Shown here: positions 9,501 through 19,407 of the stretch, in pieces
How positions within the stretch are numbered: position 1 is the stretch's first letter
Layout of the letters: each line of letters starts with the position of its first letter
Translations under genes and position numbers: made by a program
Assembly: GCA_001970955.1 (NCBI GenBank)
Contig: MPUH01000914.1
Span: 1-29,575 of the forward strand
DNA: 29,575 nucleotides
Source of the DNA: Stentor coeruleus
Taxonomy: Eukaryota > Ciliophora > Heterotrichea > Heterotrichida > Stentoridae
Direction: 5' to 3'
The notes under the pieces: generated by a model
The model's input: the letters and a program-made list of their open reading frames with translations, nothing else
Database searches by the model: none
What the model was told of the DNA's origin: nothing

Positions 9501-10989
9501 TATTACAATGAAACTACACAAAACATGGACATATTAGGAATGGTATCCTTAGAGCAATTTGGCAGTTCTATAGTCTGCTCAGGGATTCAATACGTTTCTA
9601 CAAAAAACGGATCTTTTCTTATCGCGGCAATGTGCAAATGGAGTGTTGTTTTTAACTATTACTGGCAATCAATCCCAAAAAAATTAGCAGAATCAAGTAA
9701 TTACTTAGTAGTTTTAGTTCAAGTAAGCCTTACAAGTTTTAGCCTAACCTGGGCTGAAGCATTTCAAATCCCATTCCAGCCATCACAATTAAAAGCAGTA
9801 ACTGACAATGATTCAATATTAACGCTTTTACTTGTAGATTATATAATCGATTATGGAAATCCATCTCATAAAAATAATCGCCTATACAGAGCTGAATTTA
9901 GATGGAATGGAACCATTCTTGAACCTTATATTAGTGAATTAATAGACATGTTTTCATTAGGATTGGATGAACTTTATATATATTCTGTTGATGGGTATTA
10001 TTATAAAAATCTGCATATTATTGTAGCTGATAAGATAAAAGGAATGCTTATTTTAATATGTAATGGGAACTATACAACATTAGATCATTCAATAGCTTCA
10101 CAAAATGATCCGATATTCACGGTTGGGGTCGCTTATAAAATGATATTTACGGTTTCGAAATCTGGGATTCTTACAGGTTATACTCTTTTTAACCATACAG
10201 TACCTGTTTTTTCTTGTAATCGATACCCATTTGCCCAATCAATAAATATTACAACTATTCCATCTTTTATTGCTTTTAGTAATTATTATTGGCCTCAGTT
10301 TCTTATTTTCCCAGTTATTTATAATAGTGAAGGGTTTTATTTAAGACTTTCTAGTATTGATGGTACAGCATTAAGTTTCCTTATAAAAGATATAATGTTT
10401 TCTTCAAGTAGATCTGCTTGTTCATTATTGGCCTCAGTTTCTTATTTTCCCAGTTATTTATAATAGTGAAGGGTTTTATTTAAGACTTGCTAGTGTTGAT
10501 GGTACAGCATTAAGTTTCCTTATAAAAGATATAATGTTTTCTTCAAGTAGATCTGCTTGTTTAGGTTTTTGTTCAGTTCTAGCTGTATTTGTTAATCAAA
10601 CAAGTTTTGCTTTTATTTATAATTTGACTATGGTCAAGTATTATTATATAAATAAATATATTCTAGAAGCTCCAAAAATGACTGAAGATGAATATGAGAA
10701 TATGAAGGAAAAATTTAATACTACGAAATTTGTGTTTAAGGTTATAGGGGAAAATGAAAATAATAATGCGATGAGTGATTATTATAATCTTACGATATGT
10801 GGATATAAAAATAAAAAATATGATAATCCTAGTACCTTAATTTGGCTATTTCCTGTTATTTCTTTAGGATTTTTGCTAATTTTGCTTGTTACTGTTAAAG
10901 TGATTTATAAGATTATTTTTAGGAGGAGGAATAGAATTATTGCAAGCGAAATAGATAGGTATAGCATAAATTCGTCAGTAATTTATTAA
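6549..10989 (+). CDS. Large type I membrane (surface or secreted) protein, unrecognised family; frame broken by a 139-bp duplication
   Basis: Two plus-strand frames (6549-10463 and 10534-10989) are parts of one gene; removing one copy of a 139-bp tandem repeat joins them into a 1,433-residue protein. It starts with a hydrophobic signal peptide (MLFLTLFTCVFSSS). The ectodomain of about 1,360 residues is rich in Asn, Tyr, Ser and Ile and has many N-x-S/T sequons, so it is probably heavily N-glycosylated. A cysteine-rich patch lies near residues 615-650. A single transmembrane segment (about 1383-1409, WLFPVISLGFLLILLVTVKV) is followed by an RRRNR stop-transfer cluster and a short tail of about 20 residues. 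I recognise no domain; recurring short beta-rich stretches could be propeller blades, but that is a guess. A decayed copy lies directly downstream. Confidence 0.85.
10285..10561. repeat. 139-bp imperfect tandem duplication breaking the large membrane protein gene
   Basis: Bases 10285-10422 recur at 10424-10561 (period 139) with two mismatches, seen in the stretch encoding RLSSID in copy 1 and RLASVD in copy 2. 139 is not a multiple of three, so the frame is lost at the second copy and ends at 10463. The reading frame downstream resumes with the same MFSSSRSAC segment. Confidence 0.96.
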
Positions 10990-11559
10990 TATTTTACATG
11001 AGTTAAATAAAGTATTATATAGTAGTTTCAATAAAAATTATGAAAGAATGGTATTTATATAAAAATTCAGTAAGAAATTATCTTGATTTTTTTTAGCATT
11101 TTTTGGTTATTTTAATAGTGATTTTTTTTAGCATGCTTATGTTATTTACTGATATTTAATACCATCTAATAATAATCAATTAGTTTATGCTATATTTATA
11201 AAAATTAATCATATAATATCATTGGATTATAGAACCATTTTAAAATATCTAATCAATTATTGTTAAATTTTTATTATTATAATATACTAAAGTATAAAAG
11301 GGCCATTATAATTCAGCTGATTTTTTTATTTTGATAAGTCTGTTATAGTTTATATAACTAAATCTTTGTAAAAAGTAATAATATTATGAGTTTAACAATT
11401 TTAAGAGTTCATAAAATATACAGTCATTTTAAGTTGCAGTCTAACTATCTTAGAATTGCTTTATTTTTTTCATTAGTCAACTTATAATCTATTTTTTTTT
11501 AATTTAGCAAATATATTCTAACATATTTTTGCAATCTTAGTTTATAAAAAGCATTAAGA
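10990..11559. other. Spacer downstream of the large membrane protein gene
   Basis: About 570 bp of very AT-rich sequence with T runs. No open frame, RNA gene or clear similarity to the neighbouring gene. The first part of the relic that follows may begin somewhere in this stretch. Confidence 0.4.
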
Positions 11560-12580
11560 TACTCATCTATGAAAAATCAATTCTCAAAATTATGCTTAGT
11601 TTAGATATATTCTTCACCTTTTACTAAGCTTTTATATGATTTCAACAATCAAAGCAATAATTATTTATCTTATGCAATAAGTAATGATTCTGTATGTGAC
11701 TGTCTTTATATTTTATTGCTAAATACTTTATTTTATATAATTTTGATTATAAGCAAAACATTTAAAACACTAGATCCTTATTCTCTAAATAAAATAGTCA
11801 ATCAATGAGATTATTCTGATAAACCATATACTCTTCTTATTATCAGGGCTTATCGAACATTTACTAATACTTTAATTATGCTACAAATAAGTACTATAAA
11901 GCTTATGGAATATAATAATACATTTTCAATGAACTTCCTTAATGATCAGGAAAATGATAATAATTCTGTGTTTTTTTTTACAACTTTTCAAACCCTTATA
12001 CGCATAATCTAAACCATAAAAACTCATAGATTATAAAATAAACTTCAGCCTATAAAATTTTATTTTCAGATTTTTAGCTTTGGCGATATAAAAAAACAAA
12101 CAAAACTCCTGGACAATTTCTTCACTTAGGTCAATTTCAAATTAATCTTAAAAACCTTAGCTTAAACTGGGCTTAAGCATTTAAAATCCTTATCAACTAT
12201 GACAATTTAAAGCAATAACTAAAGATAATTGTAATTAACACTTTTACTAATAGACTATATCATCGATTTTTTAATACAAAAATTATCGCTTATATTGAAG
12301 TAGGATTCTTAAATTTTATGATAATAAATTAATAGGAATATTTTATATAGGTTTGAATGAGCATAACAGATTTTCTGTAAATAATTTTAACCTCCACAAT
12401 ACTTGTTCTCTGATTAATTGCTGTCTGTATACAGTCTATTTTCATATTTATAAATTGAGTATAATTAATATTTAGTGAGCATAATCTATTTAATATGTTT
12501 AAGGTGAGAGTGAAAGGAGAAAATGAAATACAAGGATCATAAAAAAATATAAAAAATATTAAACAACCTTAATGAATAAA
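11560..12580 (+). pseudogene. Decayed, internally deleted copy of the large membrane protein gene
   Basis: Short blocks match the intact gene upstream in the same order and strand. Around 11650-11690 matches parent 6780-6825; 11770-11815 matches about 6885-6955; 11875-12000 matches about 7090-7220 (with GATAATAATTCTGTG against GATGATAATTCTGTG, then CAACTTTTCAAACCCTTATA shared); 12075-12350 matches about 9650-9970; 12420-12480 matches about 10570-10640; and 12500-12580 matches about 10730-10845, including the stretch AAGG...GGAGAAAATGAAA. About 2.4 kb of the parent (roughly 7220-9650) is missing. All frames are full of stops, so this is a dead gene. Head-to-tail placement suggests an old tandem gene duplication. 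The alignments were made by eye; the outer limits are approximate. Confidence 0.85.
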
Positions 12581-13051
12581 TAATAAAAAGACTGAGAAAT
12601 GTTAATATATTAGTGACTTCAAGAAAATGTAAAAAAGATCTAGGAACACGATACTATCCAATATATAGAAAGTAGTATAAATAAGGAAAAAAGCAAATAA
12701 TAATAATAATATATAGCACAATCAAAGGTTTATTTAGAAAATTTTAAAGTAAGTTTATTTTAGTATAAATTAACTTACAGCTTAAATATAAGAGAGATAA
12801 TTTTTAATCTTAAAGGAAGTTTATTATTATAATTTTTATTTTCTCTACAATTTTTTCAATGCTTTAAAAATTCTCCAGGCTTATCTACTACTATATACTC
12901 TTATGCAAAGATTTTATAATAAATTTACTACAGTGTAATAATATTATTAACAGTAAAATTATAATAACTAAAACATACAAACAACATACTTAATATAATA
13001 TTTTTCCATATATATTATTCTAACTTACTTACTATTTTTATCCTAAAAATG
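12581..13051. other. Spacer between the membrane protein relic and the B-box-like gene
   Basis: 471 bp, AT-rich, with a short run of AAT/ATA triplets near 12690-12715. It ends as the 3' flank of a minus-strand gene. No feature recognised. Confidence 0.4.
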
Positions 13052-15169
13052 CTATTCTATAAGTCTTTTTAATACTTCAGACTCAGCTAAACTATCCTTT
13101 TCCATCACTTTTTTTATAACCCATGCCAAGCTCTCCTGTCTTACCTCACTATTCAAAATAACATGACCCATCGCTTCAATAAGTTCAAGCATATATTTTT
13201 TAGGATCTTCATTTCTCATAGTCAAAATATCATTTCCAAGCTCATTTTCATAGCAAACTTCACCCATACCATTTTCTGAATCAATACAATCCAACATAAA
13301 ATCTTCAGCTTCATTATATTTTTCTTTAAACATGATTTTATTATGGCCCATAACATAATTTCTTGCTTCTTTCAATACCTTTTTCTTAGTTTCTAATATT
13401 TTAAGATCATTTTTACATAGTATAAACAACTGTTTTTCTTTTTCATGGGTAATTTCAAGTATATTTTTTTTGGTTTTATTTATACTTTTCAGTTTCTTTT
13501 CACATAAATTTATTATTTGATGTTTTGAATTTTTATCAATCTCAGTAAAATTATTAATTCTTGGGTGAAAAATTCTACCTTTTTTTGAATGCATTTTCAT
13601 ATGTTTAGAACAAAAACCATTGTATGACCCAGTACAAGTACAGAAATATTTAGAAAATTTATCACAGCCTGATTCACAGCAGGTTAGAACTGGAGCATTG
13701 TCTTCAAAAATATACCTTGGCATTTTCTTTTGTGTTCCATTTTCTTCTGATATTATTAGAGTATTTTCTTTATGTTCTTCAATGATAATACTTTGGCTTT
13801 CTTCAATCTTTGGATTAATGTTAATTGGCTCTTTAGGAAGACTTTGATTATCAGTTACAGTAATAGATATATTTTTATGATCTTGATAATCTAAATTAGG
13901 AATAAGATTATAGGTATTTTCTTTATGTTCTTCAATGATAATACTTTGTCTTTCTTCAATCTTTGGATTGATGATAATTGATTCTTGAGGAAGACTTTGA
14001 GTATTATTTACAGTAATAGATATATTCTTATAATCTTGAGGATCTAAAGTGGTAAAAGGACTATAGGTATTTTCATTACGATAAGAACTTTCTGATAAAA
14101 GTTGGTTATTTGTATTTAAGCTATTATAAATATTTGCTTTATGAAATTGATTATTAGGATACTCACAGGTAGAAGAAGAATCAGGGTTTTTGTTTACGGT
14201 ATTAAAGCTTTCATTAGAATCATCAATAATTATTTTATTGCTTTTTTTAATAAGATTTAAAGGTTGTGGTTTTGAGATTGAAGTCCTAGCTTCTTTTTGA
14301 ATTATTACTGTTTTATACGCTGATGATAATGATTTTGTGTTTAAGGTTTTTTGTCCAAAAAAATTTTGCATTGATAAATGTTTTTTGGATTCTTCGTTAG
14401 GACAACTAGTATTTATTTTATTAAGAGTCTTATTCAATATATTCTCTTTTCTTTGAAAATTTTTTATAAATAATAATGGAGAACGATGCAGGGTGCTTTC
14501 AAAACCTGAAGGATTCAATTCAAATTCGCACATTTCTGCTGTATAAAGTAATCCATAGTTTATTTTTTCTGATTTGTATAAAATAACACTTGGGCATCTT
14601 GTTAAAACTTGATCATAAATGCAAACTTTTTTCCCTGATTTAATTTTAATAATACTGAAAGCCACTTTGAAAACCTTACTTAATATCAGTAATAATTTAT
14701 TTTCCTCAATTGCCGAGTTTGTTTTTAAATAGCATTCACAAATAATTTTCTCAAATGTTTTGATAATACAGCTGTACATCTGAATTTCTGATATAAATAA
14801 TTTGTTTATATAAAAAAAAGCTTCTATTTGAGATTTCAAGCTCATCATGTAGTTATAATGATCTATAAAAACTGTTATTTCTTGTTTTACAAGTAAACAT
14901 GCTGAGCTCATAATTTTTTGTAGATAATTTTCGTAAATCCCTTTGATTTCGATGCCTTCTGGTAAATTTCTATAATAAATTATTGCTTTTAAGATTCCAA
15001 TGTTTAAAGCAAGATGCAATGATGAATCACTTTGCAAGAAATATGAACAATATACTAATTCTGGATGACATGGAACTTGAAGAGAGTGTTTCGCATTATC
15101 GACCTGCATAATAAAATTATAATGAAGTAGTATTAGAAATAAAGCTGAATAGGATAAAAAAATCAACAA
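13052..15169 (-). CDS. Uncharacterised protein with a B-box-like zinc cluster and an internal 51-residue duplication
   Basis: 705 residues if the first ATG is used. The first 20 residues are very hydrophobic and may be untranslated leader read through; Met21 (ATG at 15109-15107), giving MQVDNAKHS, is a good alternative start. Residues about 40-250 are helical with no family I recognise. The middle is Ser/Asn-rich and contains two tandem copies of a 51-residue unit (KNISITV...QSLP...NPKIEE...SIIIEEHK). It is followed by a Cys/His cluster (CCESGC, FCTCTG, FCSKHMKMHSKKG) resembling a B-box zinc finger, then a coiled-coil-prone basic stretch, the usual TRIM-like order without a RING. A role as an adaptor is inference only. 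Ends in TAG. Confidence 0.8.
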   Translation of the reverse strand: MLIFLSYSALFLILLHYNFIMQVDNAKHSLQVPCHPELVYCSYFLQSDSSLHLALNIGILKAIIYYRNLPEGIEIKGIYENYLQKIMSSACLLVKQEITVFIDHYNYMMSLKSQIEAFFYINKLFISEIQMYSCIIKTFEKIICECYLKTNSAIEENKLLLILSKVFKVAFSIIKIKSGKKVCIYDQVLTRCPSVILYKSEKINYGLLYTAEMCEFELNPSGFESTLHRSPLLFIKNFQRKENILNKTLNKINTSCPNEESKKHLSMQNFFGQKTLNTKSLSSAYKTVIIQKEARTSISKPQPLNLIKKSNKIIIDDSNESFNTVNKNPDSSSTCEYPNNQFHKANIYNSLNTNNQLLSESSYRNENTYSPFTTLDPQDYKNISITVNNTQSLPQESIIINPKIEERQSIIIEEHKENTYNLIPNLDYQDHKNISITVTDNQSLPKEPININPKIEESQSIIIEEHKENTLIISEENGTQKKMPRYIFEDNAPVLTCCESGCDKFSKYFCTCTGSYNGFCSKHMKMHSKKGRIFHPRINNFTEIDKNSKHQIINLCEKKLKSINKTKKNILEITHEKEKQLFILCKNDLKILETKKKVLKEARNYVMGHNKIMFKEKYNEAEDFMLDCIDSENGMGEVCYENELGNDILTMRNEDPKKYMLELIEAMGHVILNSEVRQESLAWVIKKVMEKDSLAESEVLKRLIE
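13762..14067. repeat. 153-bp in-frame tandem duplication within the B-box-like gene
   Basis: Two diverged copies of a 153-bp unit (13762-13914 and 13915-14067), with the start of a third at 14068. The period equals 51 codons, so the frame is kept. The encoded copies share the anchors KNISITV, QSLP, NPKIEE and SIIIEEHKENT. Confidence 0.93.
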
Positions 15170-15706
15170 ATCTAGAAATTAGCTAATCATAGTTATTATA
15201 TTTATAAATACACAAAGATTCATATAATCAAAAAAATTTATATAAAGTGTGTTTTCAAAAAATGTAGATTATACTGAAGTTCAATAATAAATTATCATTG
15301 AAGTGTATATAAAATAAACAATTTGTATCATGATTGAATCTAGGTCTAAAGAAAGTTTTTAAATACCTAATTCATTGATATTGACTAGCCAGGCTATATC
15401 TAAAAAAATATGAATAATCCCTTATCCAAAACTTTTGTCTTATTAATTTAATACATCAGCATATATTAGAAAAGCATTTTAGTTTATGAAGTTAATAATA
15501 AAATCTTTATATCAAATGAATATCCCTATGTTTTGCTTTAGTATTGGAATAACTATAAAAAAAAAAAGTAAATAATTCAAAGAAAGTCTTAACCGAAAAT
15601 AATTCGCACTTTCCTTAATCCCCAAAAACTAAACTTTTAAATTTTTTCATACAATTCACAAACAGAAGAACTGATATCTTATTAAAAATATCTTTACTAA
15701 AAGCAG
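15170..15706. other. Spacer between two minus-strand genes
   Basis: 537 bp, AT-rich, with an A run of 12 near 15560. No open frame, RNA gene or repeat seen. Confidence 0.4.
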
Positions 15707-16024
15707 TTATTTATTAATGCTTTCAATATTGTCCTTAGAGTTTTCCAAGCTTCTCAAAAGCATTTTTAGCTTTTTAACAGTGTTTTCAGCCTTTTGTCGC
15801 TTTTTTCTTTCTTCTTCCAGGACAATTTCTAATCTTTCTATTGTCTCTTTAAGTCCTTGTCCAGGCTTACGAACATTTATCCCATGATAAGAAGAAAAAT
15901 TCGATAGACGTTCAGCATCCCGAAGGGCATTTAATTCCCCTCTGCTTTTGAGTTCGCGAAAGATCCTTTGCTCTTCTTTTTGCACTCGCTGCGTCCAAAA
16001 CTTGTCATTAGCGTTATAACTCAT
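15707..16024 (-). CDS. Small coiled-coil protein, unrecognised
   Basis: 105 residues, markedly less AT-rich than the flanking DNA, which supports a real gene. Residues about 9-40 (WTQRVQKEEQRIFRELKS) and about 55-100 form charged helices; the second has a clear heptad pattern (ETIERLEIVLEEERKKRQKAE) and should be a coiled coil. Between them is a short SYHGINVRKPGQG linker. No signal peptide or membrane segment. I do not recognise the family; a structural or cytoskeletal part is possible but unproven. The start is the first ATG, and the upstream gene on the other strand begins 551 bp away. Confidence 0.8.
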   Translation of the reverse strand: MSYNANDKFWTQRVQKEEQRIFRELKSRGELNALRDAERLSNFSSYHGINVRKPGQGLKETIERLEIVLEEERKKRQKAENTVKKLKMLLRSLENSKDNIESINK

Positions 16025-16575
16025 TTATATTCGAACTCTAATAGAATACAATATTTTGTATATGTAATAATTATTGTATTCTTCTTTTATGTTATTAGAA
16101 TATTTTATATTAGAATTATAATTACCGTAAGAATTAGAATAGAATTTGTTTAAGCATGAGAGTTTTTATAAAATGATGAAGTTTTTAGGTTTTAATCGAT
16201 TTTTATACAGTTTTAAAGGAGATTTTTGTTTTGATTGACTAAAAAATGATAATAAAATTAACCTAAACTTGGATTTTTTATCAATTTTTAGATAAAAAAG
16301 AAATAAAATATTCCAATATACACTCATATATTTAATGCACTTTTCAAACCTGAAAATGTAAAAAGCATAATCAACTCTACAAAATAATTAAAAATACTAA
16401 ATTTACTGTTTATTTTATAATAAAACTTCATCATAATTATGTAAATCCTATCAATCACTAAGAATATTTTTTTTTGATTTGAAATATTAAGTCTACCTAT
16501 GAAAATACCTAAAATTAGTTTTACAAAAGAATTTATAACTAAATCTTAAAATATGAGATAATATAAATTGGTAAT
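16025..16575. other. Divergent spacer between the coiled-coil and ankyrin-DHHC genes
   Basis: Presumed shared promoter region of two divergent genes. The left part (16030-16150) has several copies of a TTAGAAT/ATTCTAA-like heptamer on both strands; the rest is AT-rich without open frames. No defined promoter element can be named. Confidence 0.4.
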
Positions 16576-18225
16576 ATGATTGAGTCAGGAAGTAGTATAA
16601 AAGCAAGCTTGATAATTGCCCTTGAGATTCAAGATAAAGTTGAATTTACTAACATACTTAAAAAAACATCTTTGGATCTTAATAAGTTTGTAGACCCTGG
16701 AGGATCAAACATATTTCATGACTTAACAAGGACAATATTGAAAGAGTATAAGATTATGCCTTATTTTAATATATTGCTGGATGAATTTAAGATAAGACAT
16801 CCTCCGCATATCCTAACCGAAATGTTAAACTCGCCAACCATCAAAGAAAAGCAAACACCTCTTCATCTAGCCACAATAAAAAATAAAGTTGTAATCCCTA
16901 TACAGAAACTTGCAACAGAATATCTTCGTCTAGGTGCAGATTCTACACTAAAAGACATAAACGAACAAACTATCCTCCATCTTGCCGCAAGCAATGATTG
17001 TGTTAGCCTTTTAGCATATTACAATTTTACATTGCCACTAGATCCATATGCTAGAGATATAAACAATTATACACCTTTACATTTATCAGCTTTAAAAGGA
17101 CATGAAAATTCATCATTATATCTTATTTCAATATCAAAAAACCTAGAAATTACTGATAATAAAGGTTATACTCCTTTACATTTAACAACATTTTCCTCAT
17201 CTTATAAAATTGCTAAAAATTTAGTTATGAGAGGAGCTAAAAGAAATGCCAAATGTAAATATGGCCAAACTCCTTTACAATTAGCAATAAGTTCTGGGAA
17301 GGTAGATATGATTAAAGTTTTGGTATTAAATATTTAGAAAACCCCTTTAATTATTGGAAACCCATGTAAATCACAGATGAAAATTATGGGGAAAAAAAGA
17401 TATACAATGTTTATTATTGGGATGATTATTAAAGCTGTAATGGTTTTTGAGTTTCTCCTGGCTGATTTTGATTGGTGGATTGGTGCTGGGGTTTTAGCGG
17501 TAAACCTTTTGAGTTTTGTAATGCTTTTTGTTGTGAGTTTTAAAGACCCTGGATATGTGAAAGAGAAAATGCAAATACCAGAACTGTATTCAAAGATAAA
17601 ACCAGATTTTATATGCCCGTATTGTTCTTCGAAAAAACTTTATAATACTATTCATTGCCATCACTGCCAAAGATGTGTTAATGTATTAAATATTTAGAAA
17701 TTCGATCATCATTGTCCATGGATAAACAATTGTGTCGGTGCTGGTAATCAAAAAATATTTATTTTCTTTATATTTGTTCTAATCATAGACTTATCAATCA
17801 GTATGGCTCTAGGATTAATGCTTTATATACATTTTAGTATTGGTTATGATCATTATATACCAAAAATTTACCATAATCAATATATAAATTTAGGGATCTT
17901 TGCGGTTTGTGCAATAGTTTTAATATTGATTTTCCCTATTTTTTACATCCAAATCTGTAATCTTTTCGATAATAAAACTTCAAGAGAAAAGTATTCTGAT
18001 AGAAGAAATACTTTTAACTCAATGAGTTCTTCAAGATCGATTTATATTAGAGATTCATTAGATTTGACTTATTATTCGAAAAAAGATGAGAATTCAGAAA
18101 GAACAGTAAAAGAAGTTGGGTGCTTGTGCTGGAAAAGGAAAATTTATCCTCCTAGTTTGAGTGAGACTAGTAATATTAATGAAGAACTTGAACCGGAAAT
18201 TAGATTCGGTACAAATAGTTATTAA
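16576..18225 (+). CDS. Ankyrin-repeat DHHC palmitoyltransferase (HIP14/ZDHHC13/17- or Akr1-like), three exons
   Basis: S-acyltransferase that attaches palmitate to cysteines of membrane-associated proteins, probably at Golgi or plasma membrane. The exons 16576-17322, 17338-17682 and 17698-18225 join in frame to 539 residues when two identical 15-nt introns are removed. Residues about 90-255 hold ankyrin repeats ([46 protein letters not shown]); the second exon continues the last one. Two transmembrane helices (about 272-315) and the DPG motif precede the cysteine-rich domain [10 protein letters not shown]...HCHHCQRC; the second intron falls inside it, so that splicing creates [17 protein letters not shown] with catalytic Cys370. 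TM3 and TM4 follow, with a TTxE-like NKTSREKY. All active-site parts are present. Without splicing the protein would stop before the active site. Confidence 0.93.
17323..17337 (+). other. 15-nt intron 1 of the ankyrin-DHHC gene
   Basis: GTATTAAATATTTAG, phase 0. Removal joins ...KVL to KTPLIIGNP and keeps the frame. If retained, the intron's own TAG would be an in-frame stop. A at position 10 fits the branch-point position of heterotrich tiny introns. Confidence 0.93.
17683..17697 (+). other. 15-nt intron 2 of the ankyrin-DHHC gene
   Basis: GTATTAAATATTTAG, identical to intron 1 of the same gene, also phase 0 and also followed by AAA. Removal joins [10 protein letters not shown] to KFDHHCPW, rebuilding the conserved DHHC domain, which is strong evidence that it is spliced. 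Confidence 0.96.
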
Positions 18226-18307
18226 ATATAGCTAAAATTAGATTTGTTATCCTTTAAAAAATTTACTCATAAAACAATTATTTCCTCTCTGAATATCGGA
18301 AAAAATC

Positions 18308-18448
18308 ATGATCCCACTAGTTATTCCCTACAACAATAAAAATGTTTCCACAGTAAATGATTTAAAAGTTCATAAGATAATTCATATAATGATAGCCATG
18401 TCCTTACTAACCATAATTTTTGTGATGAATTTTTATAAATTACGGTAA
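18308..18448 (+). CDS. Possible 46-residue membrane microprotein or upstream ORF
   Basis: A 46-codon frame from ATG at 18308 to TAA at 18446-18448. A polar N-terminus (MIPLVIPYNNKNVSTVNDLK) leads to one predicted transmembrane helix (IIHIMIAMSLLTIIFVMNFY) and a basic end (KLR). The codons are less AT-rich than the flanks. It stops only five bases before the start codon of the phosphatase gene, so it is either a separate small gene, or an upstream ORF in that gene's leader, or chance. I know no homologue. Confidence 0.3.
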   Translation: MIPLVIPYNNKNVSTVNDLKVHKIIHIMIAMSLLTIIFVMNFYKLR

Positions 18449-18453
18449 TAATA

Positions 18454-19350
18454 ATGAACTTACCTAATCAAGGAGAAGAGCCAGAAGATTCAAAAGCTGA
18501 AATGCCTAAACTACTCATACCTGAGTTTGGCATAATCCAGCATTACGATGAGAAAACTCCAATCCCAACACTATCAAAACCAAAAAAATCTAGCTGGATG
18601 TCATCATTATGCAATTGTTTTAGGGGTATTGAACTTGGTTATACTGCTCAAAAGGATATGCCTCTACTTGAACCCCAGAGTCCTCAAAATGTAGGGAAAA
18701 ACACTTTAGTCCTGGACTTAGATGAAACATTAGTTCATAGTACATTTTCCTCACTAAAATCAGACATAACTATTGAAATCGAAATAGATCGGCAGAATTT
18801 CAAAGTCTACGTCCTAAAACGTCCAGGAGTTGATGAATTCCTTCAGAAATGCTATGACCTCTTTGAAGTAGTATTTTTTACTGCAAGTCTTTCAACATAC
18901 GCTAACCCATTACTAAATATTCTTGACTCAAAAAACAAAAATGCTTCACGACTATTTAGAGAAAGTTGTAGCTATATAAATAACACTTATATAAAAGACT
19001 TATCAAAGCTAGGTAGAGACTTACGACATGTTATCATAGTAGATGTAAAAACCATATAGAATTCGCCTGTTTCATATTCATTACAGCCAATGAATGCTGT
19101 GCCAATAAAAACATGGATCGACGACCCTGATGATGATGAACTAAACAGTTGTTGGAATGTTTTACAGCATCTTTCAAGAGTAGATGATATACCAAAAGTT
19201 CTTGGAGAAATCAAAAAACGTAAATGGGATCTTACAGCGAATTCTCTTCATAAACTTATAGAAAGTGAGTTCATACCTGTTAGTAGAGGGCCTTTTAATT
19301 CCCCGATTCATGCAAATGGTGAGAAAAAATTCCAATTCGAAGACTTGTAA
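18454..19350 (+). CDS. SCP/CTDSP-type HAD phosphatase (FCP1-like), two exons
   Basis: Protein Ser phosphatase of the small CTD phosphatase family, which in animals removes phosphate from the RNA polymerase II tail and other substrates. Exons 18454-19044 and 19060-19350 give 293 residues after a 15-nt intron is removed. The HAD motif DLDETLVHS has nucleophile Asp88 and general acid Asp90. VYVLKRPGVDEFLQKC, FFTASLSTYANP, LFRESCSY, YIKDLSKLGRD and the spliced VIIVDNSPVSY follow in family order, then NAVPIKTW and the acidic DDPDDDEL. The Cys pair in MSSLCNCFRG (about residue 50) resembles the palmitoylated Cys cluster of animal SCPs, so membrane attachment is possible. Full length for the family; BRCA2 starts 57 bp downstream. 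Confidence 0.95.
19045..19059 (+). other. 15-nt intron of the SCP-type phosphatase gene
   Basis: GTAAAAACCATATAG, phase 0, A at position 10. Splicing joins VIIVD to NSPVSY, restoring the invariant VDNSP motif of the family. Retention would end translation at the intron's TAG. Confidence 0.97.
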
Positions 19351-19407
19351 TAATGCATTTTGGGGTTTTTAATATCAATTTAGTTAATCATAGACTCGCG
19401 CCATATT

